64,000 nucleotides of DNA, taken from contig NZ_JAUOTN010000002.1 in assembly GCF_030546575.1 (NCBI RefSeq), positions 434,001-498,000 of the forward strand, written 5' to 3'. The position numbers and the translations under genes were made by a program. This DNA comes from Pontibacter coccineus. Its GTDB lineage: Bacteria; Bacteroidota; Bacteroidia; Cytophagales; Hymenobacteraceae. The notes under the pieces were generated by a model that was not told the DNA's origin, did no database searches, and saw nothing but the letters and a program-made list of their open reading frames with translations. This document shows, in pieces, positions 52,432 through 61,703 of this stretch (positions are counted from its first letter, which is position 1; each line of letters begins with the position of its first letter).

Positions 52432-52983
52432 ATGAAAATATACACCAAGACAGGCGACAAAGGCACAACTTCCCTGATAGGCGGTACCCGTGTTGCCAAA
52501 TCCCACCTACGCATAGAAGCCTACGGCACCGTAGACGAACTAAACTCCTACATCGGGCTGGTACGAGACCAGGAAGTGAACAAGAGCCGGGCTGAGATCC
52601 TGAAAGAGATACAGGACCGCCTCTTCACCATCGGCTCCACGCTGGCCACCGACCCCGACAAGAACACCAAAATGGTGACTCCGGATCTCCATCCCGAGGA
52701 TGTTACCCTGCTGGAGCAGGAAATTGACAAGATGACAGCTGAAGTGCCTCCATTGCGCTCATTTGTGCTTCCGGGCGGTCATCAGTCGGTTTCATTCGGG
52801 CATTTGGCCCGCTGCGTTTGCCGCCGCGCCGAGCGTCTGGCCATCCGCCTCCAGGAAGAATCACCGGTAGACGATCTGGTGATCGTGTACCTCAACCGCC
52901 TGTCCGATTATCTGTTCGCTCTTTGCCGGAAAATGACGTATGAGTTACAGGCTGAGGAAATCGCCTGGAAGCCGCGTGTCTGA
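52432..52983 (+). CDS. Cob(I)yrinic acid a,c-diamide adenosyltransferase (PduO type)
   Basis: 183 residues. Family signatures: IYTKTGDKGTTSLIGGTRVA at the N-terminus, RIEAYGTVDELNSYIGL and SFGHLARCVCRRAERLAIRL near residue 120-142. It transfers the adenosyl group of ATP to reduced cobalamin to make the coenzyme of B12-dependent mutases, such as the methylmalonyl-CoA mutase encoded at 1-3.7 kb. Starts 3 bp after the ABC ATPase stop; no cobalamin riboswitch precedes it. Confidence 0.93.
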   Translation: MKIYTKTGDKGTTSLIGGTRVAKSHLRIEAYGTVDELNSYIGLVRDQEVNKSRAEILKEIQDRLFTIGSTLATDPDKNTKMVTPDLHPEDVTLLEQEIDKMTAEVPPLRSFVLPGGHQSVSFGHLARCVCRRAERLAIRLQEESPVDDLVIVYLNRLSDYLFALCRKMTYELQAEEIAWKPRV

Positions 52984-53015
52984 TTGCATTGTTCAACTAA
53001 TAATTCCCTTTATTT

Positions 53016-54089
53016 ATGTCAGTTGATACCCTAACTATACCTGCTGAGACGGTTACGCAGAGCCGCATCGCTGAGGTAGACTTTAATAATATTGAGTTCG
53101 GGAAAATATTTGCCGACCACATGCTGGTAGCCGATTACAAGGATGGCGCCTGGCAGAATCCTGAAATCGTGCCTTACGGCAACATGTCGCTTAGCCCGGC
53201 CACCTCGGCCATCCACTACGGTCAGGCCATCTTCGAGGGTATGAAAGCCTACAGAAACGCTGAAGGTGACATCCAGCTGTTCAGGCCGTTGGCTAACTTC
53301 AAGCGACTGAACATCTCGGGCGAGCGCATGTGCATACCTGAGCTGCCAGAGGAGATCTTCATGCAGGGCTTGGAGCAGCTGCTCCGGCTGGATGCTGCCT
53401 GGGTACCGCCAACACCGGGTTGCGCCCTCTACATTCGGCCCTTCATCTTCGCGACCGACGATTTTATCGGGGTGCGTCCATCTTCAACTTACCGCTTCGT
53501 CGTGTTCAGCTGCCCGGTGGGCGCCTATTATGGCCAGCCGCTGCGTGTTGCCATTGAGCCGAACTATGTGCGCTCTGCCGAAGGCGGAGCCGGTTTTGCC
53601 AAGGCAGCCGGCAACTACGGCGCGGCGCTATTCCCTGCCCGCAAAATGCAGGAGCGTGGCTACCACCAATTGATCTGGACTGACGCGCGCGAACACAAGT
53701 ATATCGAAGAGTCGGGCACCATGAACGTGATGTTCGTGATCGATGGCAAACTGGTAACGCCTGCCGTAAGCACCACCATCCTGGCGGGCATTACCCGCGA
53801 CAGCGTGCTGCAGATCGCCCGCGACAAAGGTATACCGGTAGAGGAACGAAAAGTGGCCGTAAGCGAGATTGTGGAAGCACACAAGGCCGGCAAACTGCAG
53901 GAAGCATTCGGTACAGGTACAGCCGCTACCATCGCTCAGATCGCCACCATCCATTACAATGGCGAAGACATGGATTTGCCGGCACCGGAAGGTCGTGAGA
54001 TTTCCAACAGCATCGCGGCGGAACTGGATCGTATCAAGACCGGTCAGGCACCCGATGCGCATAACTGGATCTATAAGATCAGCTTATAA
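53016..54089 (+). CDS. ilvE: Branched-chain amino acid aminotransferase
   Basis: 357 residues, longer bacterial BCAT form. YGQAIFEGMKAYRNAEGDIQ at the substrate gate, RPFIFATDDFIGVRPS, PLP-lysine motif GGAGFAKAAGNYGAALFPAR (about residues 189-208) and DAREHKYIEESGTMNVMFVI. Interconverts Val/Leu/Ile and their 2-oxo acids in the cytoplasm. Followed by a terminator. Confidence 0.94.
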   Translation: MSVDTLTIPAETVTQSRIAEVDFNNIEFGKIFADHMLVADYKDGAWQNPEIVPYGNMSLSPATSAIHYGQAIFEGMKAYRNAEGDIQLFRPLANFKRLNISGERMCIPELPEEIFMQGLEQLLRLDAAWVPPTPGCALYIRPFIFATDDFIGVRPSSTYRFVVFSCPVGAYYGQPLRVAIEPNYVRSAEGGAGFAKAAGNYGAALFPARKMQERGYHQLIWTDAREHKYIEESGTMNVMFVIDGKLVTPAVSTTILAGITRDSVLQIARDKGIPVEERKVAVSEIVEAHKAGKLQEAFGTGTAATIAQIATIHYNGEDMDLPAPEGREISNSIAAELDRIKTGQAPDAHNWIYKISL

Positions 54090-54105
54090 AGATAAAGTAT
54101 GAGTG

Positions 54106-54146
54106 AATGCTGGATTGGAAGCGTATAGGGCTTGCGATCCAGCATT
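54106..54146 (+). terminator. Rho-independent terminator of ilvE
   Basis: AATGCTGGAT (54106-54115) with exact complement 54137-54146; 21-nt loop; short T run inside TTTTAG. It lies only 27 bp before the prfB start. Confidence 0.75.
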
Positions 54147-54172
54147 TTAGCGTTTAATAAATAACAGAAAGC

Positions 54173-55250
54173 ATGACTTCAGAACAAATGAAGGAATTAA
54201 AGGCTCGCGTTGCAGCCTTGAGGAGGTATCTTTGACTACGATGCCAAGAAAGAACAGATAGCGGAAACCGAGAAACAGACCCTGGCGCCTGACTTTTGGG
54301 ATGAACCAAAGGAAGCCGAGAAAGTACTCAAAGAGGTTAAATTGCTGAAGGTATGGACAGACCACTACGAAGAGGTAGAAAAGTCCTTGTCTGACCTGGA
54401 AGTGCTCTTTGATTTCCACAAGGAAGGTGATGTGTCGGAAGAAGACATAAAAGCGGAGGCGAAAAAGACAGAGCAGGCCATCGAGGGATTGGAGTTCAAG
54501 CGCATGCTCAGTGGTGAAGAAGACCAGTTGAGTGCCATCCTGGAGATCAATCCGGGAGCGGGGGGCACTGAAAGCCAGGACTGGGCCGAAATGCTGATGC
54601 GCATGTACATCATGTGGGCCGAGTCGCACAAATTTGGCGTGAGGCAGGTCAACTACAACCCCGGCGACGGTGCAGGTATAAAATCAGCCACCCTGGAGAT
54701 CACCGGCGACTTTGCCTACGGCTACCTTAAATCGGAGATCGGGGTTCACCGTCTTGTGCGTATCTCTCCCTTTGACTCTGGCGGCCGCCGTCATACCTCA
54801 TTTGCCTCTGTGTTTGCCTACCCGGTGGTGGACGACACCATTCACATCGAGGTAAACCCAAGCGACATTGAGTGGGACACTTTCCGGTCGGGTGGAGCCG
54901 GGGGGCAGAACGTGAACAAAGTGGAGACGGCCGTGCGCCTGAAACACAAACCAACCGGTATCGTGATCGAATGCCAGATTGAGCGCTCCCAGCTGATGAA
55001 CAAGGAACACGCCCTGCGCATGCTCAGGTCCCGTCTCTACCAGATCGAGATGGAGAAGCGCAACGAAGAGCGCGACCGTATTGAGAGCACCAAGAAACGT
55101 ATTGACTTCGGCTCACAGATCCGCAATTACGTGCTGCACCCTTACAAACTCGTGAAAGACATCCGGACGGGCGTAGAGCGGTCGGATGTGCAGAATGTGC
55201 TCGACGGCGACCTGGATGAATATATCAAAGCTTTCCTGATGCAGGCTTAG
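54173..55250 (+). CDS. prfB: Peptide chain release factor 2, with programmed +1 frameshift
   Basis: ATG 54173 opens 20 codons ending at an in-frame TGA (54233-54235) within AGGAGGTATCTTTGAC; after a +1 shift the frame continues from GAC (54234) to 55250. Total about 358 residues. The GGQ catalytic motif is present ([20 protein letters not shown]), as is the [11 protein letters not shown] segment. The tripeptide anticodon-like SPF lies in [17 protein letters not shown]2 releases chains at UGA/UAA; the frameshift makes its synthesis self-limiting. Ends at a terminator (55270-55299). Confidence 0.96.
54221..54236 (+). promoter_or_regulatory. prfB: prfB recoding site (SD-like AGGAGG plus CTTTGAC)
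   Basis: AGGAGG as internal Shine-Dalgarno-like sequence, 3-nt spacer TAT, slippery CTT and the stop TGA followed by C: the exact layout of the RF2 autoregulatory site. Weak UGA context at low RF2 lets the ribosome slip +1 from CTT to TTT. Confidence 0.95.
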
Positions 55251-55269
55251 AGCTAAGGTATAGACAGTA

Positions 55270-55299
55270 AAAAAGGCTTCCTGAAGAGGGAGCCTTTTT
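55270..55299. terminator. Rho-independent terminator of prfB
   Basis: AAAAAGGCT (55270-55278) and AGCCTTTTT (55291-55299), 9-bp stem with A and T tracts, probably bidirectional since the next gene is convergent. Confidence 0.88.
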
Positions 55300-55322
55300 T
55301 GTGCTATGAGAGATCGGTCAGC

Positions 55323-55919
55323 CTAACCGGTTACGATTACCCGTACCTCCATGGCGCGATGCTCGGTGCCATCCGACAGAGTAACCCTGAAGAAAAAGCG
55401 GATCACATCATTTACCTGGAGATCTGTCAGTTCAGCGTCCATCAGCGGGGCGGGAAGCGGGTTGGCAGGTATAGTAAATGTCACCACGTTACCCGGCCCG
55501 AGGGCTTGGCTTGGCAGGTTAGGGGCCGTATTTCTGGTAATCACTGCATCCGGAGCCCGGGCAGCAAGACCAGCCGGCGTAGTGGCCGTGGGCAATGTAG
55601 GGCTAAGGTTAGGAGCGGTAGCAGCACCGTTACGGAATCTTTGCGCCGCGGCCACTACAGAAGTGATCTGCTTGCCCTCGGGTACCCTGATCTCTATCGA
55701 TATATTGCCATTCGCTATCGCATTCTGATAAATCAGGAAGGCGTTCTCATCGAGCAGTGGCTGATTGTTGGGACCTACAGACTGGGGGAAGGTAATGGCA
55801 GCCTCAGGCACCGGGTCTGTATTAGTAAGGCCATCAAACTCATCTTTTTCACAACTGATCAGTGTCAAGCACAGCGTAACTAGGGCCGTGTACTTAACTG
55901 TTAAATTCTGGATCTTCAT
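55323..55919 (-). CDS. Lipoprotein of SusCD-type operon, unknown fold
   Basis: 198 residues. Lipoprotein signal VTLCLTLISCEKDEFDG (Cys about residue 23), then a beta-rich domain with a Pro/Ala/Thr-rich middle (TPAGLAARAPDAVITR) ending AMEVRVIVTG. Third gene after SusC and SusD on the same strand, in the place often taken by accessory surface lipoproteins (SusE-like). Ligand unknown. Confidence 0.72.
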   Translation of the reverse strand: MKIQNLTVKYTALVTLCLTLISCEKDEFDGLTNTDPVPEAAITFPQSVGPNNQPLLDENAFLIYQNAIANGNISIEIRVPEGKQITSVVAAAQRFRNGAATAPNLSPTLPTATTPAGLAARAPDAVITRNTAPNLPSQALGPGNVVTFTIPANPLPAPLMDAELTDLQVNDVIRFFFRVTLSDGTEHRAMEVRVIVTG

Positions 55920-55946
55920 TTTTAAATCGCTTTAAAGTCAAATACA

Positions 55947-57446
55947 CTATTCACCCATCCACCAAACCGGTACCAGTAAGCCCTCAGGATAATCCTGCAG
56001 CGGTACGTTCTCTGCGTTACCCTGTATTTCGCCCAGTGCATAAGGCCAGCGGACAGGGATTCTGGTGACGCCTACCTGTGGGTTCTGGGCAAGTTCGAGT
56101 TGTGGGTATCCGGTGCGCCGGTAATCATTATAGGCCTCGTAGGCATTTCCGACCGAAGAGGCCCATTTATCCCTGATGAGAATGTTCAGCTTGGCCCCCG
56201 TGGAGCCGGCTGCCTCAAAGGCCGCCACCCGCCTGTCGATGTAGGCAGCAGCATCCGCTTCGAAATTGGCCGGTAAACTGGCAGCAGTCACAAAACTCCT
56301 GATATCGTCGAACTGTGCCTGGAGCGCCTGTCTGAAATACTGGGCCGGCTCGCCGGGAGTGCCCAGCGTAAGGGCAGCCTCGGCAAGCCAGAAGTTCACC
56401 ATCGTCAAGGTAATAAGGCGTATAGGGGCAGCGCCGCCATTCGAAATGGTGCCGTCGGCATTCTGTGTGCCGTTACCCACCACATACACTCCCCAGCGGG
56501 ACCTGTTTGGGCTTGTGAAGGGTACAGATGTAAAAGCACCGTTGTCATAAGTGACGTAATTTCCATTGGTTCGGGTGAAGAACACAGGCAGCCTTGGGTC
56601 GTTGAGAGCCGTAAGCGAGTCGTAGAAGCGCTGGCTCAGGATCATGTCGTTGATGCGCGTCTGGTGCTGGTACATGTAGATCGGATTGAAAGAGCCTGAT
56701 GAGGCAAAGAAGTTGATATTGAAGTTCTCTGCGTTGGAAGAGATCAGGTTCCCTTCGTTTACCAGCTGCGTAATGGCGCTTGCCGAGTTCGGGTTCGTCT
56801 TGCGGCTTTGCAGGTATAGCTTCAGCTTGATCGAGTTGGCGGCCTTGCGCCATCTGTCAAGGTTGCCACCGTATACCTGATCCCCGAGCGAGGCGGCTGT
56901 CACCGTCGTCTCGTCCAGGTCGGCGAGCCCCTCATCCAGCAACTGCGCGACCCCGGCGTATACCTGTTCCTGCGGATCGTAGACCGGTTTGGGGAATTCC
57001 TCGATGTTCAATGCCTGCGAGAAAGGTATATCACCCCACAGGTCTGTCGCCATCAGGTATACATAGGCCTGTTGGATACGGGCTATACCTGCGTAATGGA
57101 AGTTTCCCTCTTCACGCCCCTGTTGCACGATCTGCTCCAGATCATCCAGCAGCGTGGCATAGATCGTGTTCCATTCGTTGTTCTCCGGCGAAACGTTGTA
57201 CCGGTCGTAGGGGTCCGTCTGCGTGCCTGTGCCGGCCATTTGCTGCATCCAGAGCGAAGTGATGATCTGGGCGGTGTTTCCCGCAAAGAATCCCGTACCT
57301 ATCTGCGCTCCCGGGAGCAGGCTCTGCACCGAGGCGTTCGGCAGGTTGTTCGGGCTCACGTTCACATCCAGGTAATCGTCGCAGGAGCTGGCGATTGCCA
57401 ACATAAATGCCAACACCACACCTTTTGTTATAGTTATCTTTTTCAT
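55947..57446 (-). CDS. SusD/RagB family outer membrane lipoprotein
   Basis: 499 residues. Lipoprotein signal MLAIASSCDDYLDVNVSPNN, then the helical SusD-like fold (YAGIARIQQAYVYLMATDLW, DLWGDIPFSQAL, WRKAANSIKLKLYLQSRK) and a C-terminus RWPYALGEIQGNAENVP. It binds the nutrient above the SusC channel at the cell surface. Placed 18 bp after its susC partner. Substrate cannot be inferred; no glycoside hydrolase or peptidase gene is adjacent. Confidence 0.92.
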   Translation of the reverse strand: MKKITITKGVVLAFMLAIASSCDDYLDVNVSPNNLPNASVQSLLPGAQIGTGFFAGNTAQIITSLWMQQMAGTGTQTDPYDRYNVSPENNEWNTIYATLLDDLEQIVQQGREEGNFHYAGIARIQQAYVYLMATDLWGDIPFSQALNIEEFPKPVYDPQEQVYAGVAQLLDEGLADLDETTVTAASLGDQVYGGNLDRWRKAANSIKLKLYLQSRKTNPNSASAITQLVNEGNLISSNAENFNINFFASSGSFNPIYMYQHQTRINDMILSQRFYDSLTALNDPRLPVFFTRTNGNYVTYDNGAFTSVPFTSPNRSRWGVYVVGNGTQNADGTISNGGAAPIRLITLTMVNFWLAEAALTLGTPGEPAQYFRQALQAQFDDIRSFVTAASLPANFEADAAAYIDRRVAAFEAAGSTGAKLNILIRDKWASSVGNAYEAYNDYRRTGYPQLELAQNPQVGVTRIPVRWPYALGEIQGNAENVPLQDYPEGLLVPVWWMGE

Positions 57447-57464
57447 ATGCTTTGGTGTCTAGAT

Positions 57465-60400
57465 TTAGAATGTGAAACGGAGGTTTACACCGTAGTTTCT
57501 AACAGATGGAGGAGAGTTAAACTCAAAGCCCCTGGTGTTGCCGCCGAGTTGGTTCGACTCCGGGTCGGCATGTGGCAGGTTGGGCGCATAGAAGAAGAGA
57601 TTACGGCCGGAGACGGAAATGCTGGCGGCCCCAAACGGGGTGCGCTCCAGTATCTCGGCAGGCAGTTCGTATCCCAGGCTTACTTCCCGCACCCTGAACA
57701 CCGATGCGTCAAACACTGCAAATTCGTTCGCGGCGTTCAAAGCCACCCAGTACTCCTGAGCTGAGATCTGGGTTGTATTTGGCCGGCTGGTGCCATCTGC
57801 GTTCAGGACCACACCCTCAAACAGATAGGGTCGCTCTCTGTCCACCTGCTCTTCTAGCGTACCGCGCAAACGAGAAATCTGCGTCTGGCGGGAGTAGAAG
57901 TCGCCACCGTGCACATATTGCAGGAGCACGTTCAGGTTAAATCCTTTAAAGCTGAAGGTATTGCCCAGGCTACCCCACCAGTCGGCGTTTGGGTCCGCAA
58001 TGATGCGTGGGTTTTGGTCCACCACGGGCACGCCCGTATTGGGGTTAATGATGAAGCGGCCCTGCTCGTCGCGCAGGAAAGCGGAGGACTGGATCACGCC
58101 GAAAGGCTGGCCAGGGATCAGCACCGGGCTAAGACCTGTGAAGGCACCGGTTCCGGCACCAGTCAGCAACGTGAACTGGTTGAGTCCGGGTGCCAGCGAT
58201 ACAACTTTAGACTGTATGTCTGTGAAGTTTACGTTAACATCCCAGCGGAAGCCGCCCTCAAAGGTAAACGGGGTACCGGTGGCCGTTATCTCCCAGCCTT
58301 TATTCTGGATCTCACCGGCGTTTTGGGTAAAGGTGGTGAAGCCTGTTGAACCCGGCACGTCCACGTTAAAGATCTGGTCGGTGGTTTTGTTGAAGAAGTA
58401 GTTTATATCGAACGAGGCTCTTCCATCAAACAGGCCCAACTCAACCCCGGCTTCGTAGGAGGTGGTGAACTCAGGGTTCAGTTCCAGGTTGCCCCGTCTG
58501 TTGCTTCGCGTTACCGCAGCCACCGTGCCATTGAACGGGAAGGAAAGGCCTGCCACGTTATTACCGAAGGCCTGGTTGATAAACACCGTGTTGGTCAGGT
58601 ATATGCCTGCGTCGTTACCAACACGGGCGTAGCTGGCCCGCAGTTTACCATAGCTGAGAATGGGGTTGGCGATGTCGAAAGCATCCGTGAACACGAAACC
58701 CACGCTGGCGGCGGGATAGAAGTAGCTGTTGTTGTCGAGCGCGAGGGTTGATGACCAGTCATTACGACCCTGTAACTCCAGGAACAGCCAGTTCCTGTAC
58801 GACAGGCCGAGCTGTGAATAAACGCCCACTAACCGACGCTGTGTCTCGGTGTTCGTCGGGAAGATGTTGGTATTGGTGTGGTTGATCAGGTTGTAGAATT
58901 CCGGAGTGATCAGGTCTTCCGCTCTGATGTTCCTGTTGTCGGTGTTAATGGTGTTGATCTGGTTACCCACCAGGAATCGCAGATTGATATCCTCGTTGAG
59001 GTCTTTGGTGTAGACCCCGAATATATCCTGGTTAAACTGACGGTAGAAGATGTCGTCGTAGATCTGGGAGCCCCGTCGGTTGAGGGCCGTATTTCCGTTC
59101 GAGTTGATCGAACCAAAGGCAATTGCCTCGCGGCGTCGGTCCGAGTACTGGTCCAGACCAATGCGGTAGGTAAAGGTCAGGTCCTGAAAGAACTGAGGCT
59201 TCCAGTTAACGGTGGCACTGGTGATGGTTCTGTTCACCTCGCTTTCATAGAAGTTCTCGTTCACGCTCCAGCGCGGGTTATCGCGGGCGAGCTGTGTGAA
59301 CAGAGTGGGGGCTTGCTGGCCGGGGCCTATTTTATATGGCACATTGTTGATGTCGAAGCTTCTGGGTGTAAAAGGAAGCGTGAACCAGGGGCTGGTGCCA
59401 GAGTTTCCCTGCAAAGAACCTTCCTGCTCCGTATTCGCATAGATAATGGAGGCGTCGAGCGAGATACCGTATGAAAGCTCCGCTGTACCGGCAGCGCGCA
59501 GCGAGAAGCGGTCGAGGCCACTGTTGGGGATGATACCGGACTGGTTGGTGCTGTTGGCGCTGAAGATATACCTGGTGTTAGCACCAGCACCAGCCAGCTG
59601 CAAACCATTGTCAAAGATGGTGCCTGTCTCAAAAAAGTCTTTCACGTTATCCGGGAATGCTTTGTACTCCAGTGTCTCCTGCGGGTTGCCGGGAACGTTG
59701 GGTACGGTGGTTATACCTGGCGTGCCAAACCTTGGCCCCCAGCTATCAGTCACGTTCGGGCTATAGCGGAAGTTAGTACCCTGCCCGTAGTCATTCTGGT
59801 ACTCGGGCAAGCCATACACGTTCTGCAAATTGAACGAGGAGGTTACCGTCACCTCAAATTTCTTGTTGGCATCACCGGCCATCCCTTTCTTGGTGGTGAT
59901 GATGATGGCACCGTTCGCCGCTCTGGACCCGTAGAGTGCCGCAGCAGCAGGGCCCTTTAGCACAGTCATCGATTCGATATCATTCGGGTTGATGTCAAGG
60001 CCACGGTTAGAGTAGGCGGCACCACCCACGGTGGGGGCGGAGGTGAAGTTGGTAGAGTTATCGATCGGGATACCGTCGACCACAAACAGCGGCTGATTGT
60101 TGCCGGTCGCGGAAGAAATACCCCTGATAAACACCTGCGTGCCGGCACCCGGCAGACCGCTCGAGGAGATGATCTCCACACCTGCGACCTTGCCCTGCAG
60201 GGCGTTTACGACGTTTGGCTCGGAGCGCTGCGACAACTGATCACCCTCTACGTTCTGCACGGCGTAACCCAATGATCGCTCGGTGCGCTCTATACCTACA
60301 GCCGTCACCACCACTTCCTGCAACTGGCGGGTGTCTACGCTCAAGGCTACGTTGATGGTTGATTCGCTGCCAATTTCACGTGTGACGGTGGTGTAGCCAA

Positions 60401-60629
60401 TAAAACGGAAAGCAAGCGTGTTAGAGCCTGCCGGCACATTGATGGAATATTCGCCGTTGGCTCCTGTAGCGGTGCCAACGCTGGTGCCCTGCACCAGTAC
60501 GGCAACACCGGGCAGACCTTGCCCCGTTTCCTGATCTGTTACGGTACCCGTAACCGTTCTAGTCTGGGCCATCCCCTGCTGAAAAAGGGCAAACACCAAA
60601 ATAAAACTCAGTAGTAGTAGTTTGTTCAT
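57465..60629 (-). CDS. SusC/RagA family TonB-dependent receptor
   Basis: 1054 residues. Signal peptide, N-terminal carboxypeptidase-regulatory-like domain (TVTGTVTDQETGQGLPGVAV, about 23-105), the plug with IFVDG-type VVDGIPIDNSTN and LKGPAAAALYGSRAANGAII, then the 22-strand barrel ending RNYGVNLRFTF. It imports a large nutrient across the outer membrane with TonB. The N-terminus is nearly identical to the divergent SusC at 61704, so they are duplicates; the barrels differ. Confidence 0.95.
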   Translation of the reverse strand: MNKLLLLSFILVFALFQQGMAQTRTVTGTVTDQETGQGLPGVAVLVQGTSVGTATGANGEYSINVPAGSNTLAFRFIGYTTVTREIGSESTINVALSVDTRQLQEVVVTAVGIERTERSLGYAVQNVEGDQLSQRSEPNVVNALQGKVAGVEIISSSGLPGAGTQVFIRGISSATGNNQPLFVVDGIPIDNSTNFTSAPTVGGAAYSNRGLDINPNDIESMTVLKGPAAAALYGSRAANGAIIITTKKGMAGDANKKFEVTVTSSFNLQNVYGLPEYQNDYGQGTNFRYSPNVTDSWGPRFGTPGITTVPNVPGNPQETLEYKAFPDNVKDFFETGTIFDNGLQLAGAGANTRYIFSANSTNQSGIIPNSGLDRFSLRAAGTAELSYGISLDASIIYANTEQEGSLQGNSGTSPWFTLPFTPRSFDINNVPYKIGPGQQAPTLFTQLARDNPRWSVNENFYESEVNRTITSATVNWKPQFFQDLTFTYRIGLDQYSDRRREAIAFGSINSNGNTALNRRGSQIYDDIFYRQFNQDIFGVYTKDLNEDINLRFLVGNQINTINTDNRNIRAEDLITPEFYNLINHTNTNIFPTNTETQRRLVGVYSQLGLSYRNWLFLELQGRNDWSSTLALDNNSYFYPAASVGFVFTDAFDIANPILSYGKLRASYARVGNDAGIYLTNTVFINQAFGNNVAGLSFPFNGTVAAVTRSNRRGNLELNPEFTTSYEAGVELGLFDGRASFDINYFFNKTTDQIFNVDVPGSTGFTTFTQNAGEIQNKGWEITATGTPFTFEGGFRWDVNVNFTDIQSKVVSLAPGLNQFTLLTGAGTGAFTGLSPVLIPGQPFGVIQSSAFLRDEQGRFIINPNTGVPVVDQNPRIIADPNADWWGSLGNTFSFKGFNLNVLLQYVHGGDFYSRQTQISRLRGTLEEQVDRERPYLFEGVVLNADGTSRPNTTQISAQEYWVALNAANEFAVFDASVFRVREVSLGYELPAEILERTPFGAASISVSGRNLFFYAPNLPHADPESNQLGGNTRGFEFNSPPSVRNYGVNLRFTF

Positions 60630-61703
60630 GTTCCCAAAAATTTTGGTTTCACAAAGTGTATAGAATCAGTTCGGAAAAGTGCCGCGAGGTGGGGCACCTG
60701 CTGGTGAGGTAACAAGCGCTTTTTAGAAGTTGACCCTATGGAATCAAATCAAAAGGCTAGGTATTAAGCATTTTCGGTATCTATAGTTTAATGCCAAAGT
60801 TCTATTTAGTAATCATAACATTATACGTGTCAAATTTCAATTAGAACTTGATTAATAGTATTTTAACTAAAAAAATATATTATTATATCAAGTTGCGATT
60901 ATTTATATATTTATATTTTAAGTATGTGAGTGAAGGTTCGATCTGTTGCGGTAGGAGAGAAAAGTTAAAGACAATGAGTGGTAATGCTGATAGCAGTAGA
61001 GTAGGAGATTGACTGTGATTTTTATTTACGACTGACATGCAGTACCCAAGTGATCTGGGAAATAAATCGCTGGTCGGCGTGACTCAGTTTGAGGGGCAGC
61101 ATAGGCTAATCCGAGGATCAAATGGATACCATTAAGCCATACTTAGAGTGGTATATCCTACCCTACTTATTTAGGTGATGGTTTCCCTCGCCGACAGGCT
61201 TTTCCATCATCACAACCGGTGTGTGTTATAACATTGTAAAAGAGTCACTTATGGAAAATGGTATTTAAGCTATTTTGGTGGGACTAGTATTATTTTGATA
61301 AGAACTTAAGAGAGTATATCTAAAATAGTTGTGACAGTCAATTAGTTGCAGATTATCTTGGTTGTCTTAAGGTTGGGTTGATTTGTAATAACATAAGACG
61401 AAGGTGTAAACTACTGAAAAATACGCAGATAGGGGATCAGAATTTTAATTTGCAGTTTTGTATATATTAAAAAATTATGCTTAGTTTGGAGCAATCAAAT
61501 AGTGTAAAAAGTTTATTTAAATGCTAAATAGGCTTATTTTATTCCTATTCACTTGCTGGCAAACATACTTTGATTCGGTCTTGAAAAAGCCGTAGAGAAG
61601 GCCCCTATGTACTTGCCAGTATTGCGACTAAGCTTATTGTAAATCTTACTTATTAAACCTTAATCTTAACTACTATTTATCTTTCAACTCAATTAACAAA
61701 CCA
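60630..61703. other. 1074-bp AT-rich divergent intergenic region between two susC genes
   Basis: No ORF of coding quality. Very AT-rich at 60830-60920 and 61280-61520. A hairpin-like segment GATGG...CCATC with internal CCT...AGG at about 61178-61209 is the clearest structure. A loose TTTTG/TAGTTTG pair (61456-61460, 61482-61488) resembles a Bacteroidota promoter facing the right-hand susC. No iterated motif copy is present. No sigma/anti-sigma genes are near. Confidence 0.6.

Larger units (their letters stand above)
486..60297. repeat. Dispersed highly iterated motif AGGTATA / TATACCT (about 118 copies)
   Basis: Reading the window line by line I find about 60 AGGTATA and 58 TATACCT copies; most extend to CAGGTATAG or CTATACCTG. 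Chance expectation for a heptamer of this composition on both strands of 64 kb is about 6-8. Example full octamers: 486-493, 3783-3790, 4949-4956, 9782-9789, 24191-24198, 28933-28940, 34184-34191, 49425-49432, 55467-55474, 60290-60297. Copies occur in coding sequence in every allowed frame (Gly-Ile, Arg-Tyr, Tyr-Thr, Ile-Pro, Leu-Tyr-Leu) and in spacers, and force codons such as ATA, AGG and CTA that otherwise look uncommon here. None is present from about 60.3 kb to the end. The count is by eye and may be off by a few. Confidence 0.9.

Noticed and set aside
52300..52440. Cobalamin riboswitch before the adenosyltransferase
   Set aside because: The gene starts 3 bp after the preceding stop codon; there is no leader.
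54173..54235. Stop codon in prfB as an error or pseudogene
   Set aside because: The site matches the known RF2 autoregulatory frameshift in every element.
57540..57580. tRNA-like GGTTCGACTCC sequence
   Set aside because: It lies inside the SusC coding sequence and no acceptor or anticodon arms can be formed. No tRNA was found anywhere in the window.
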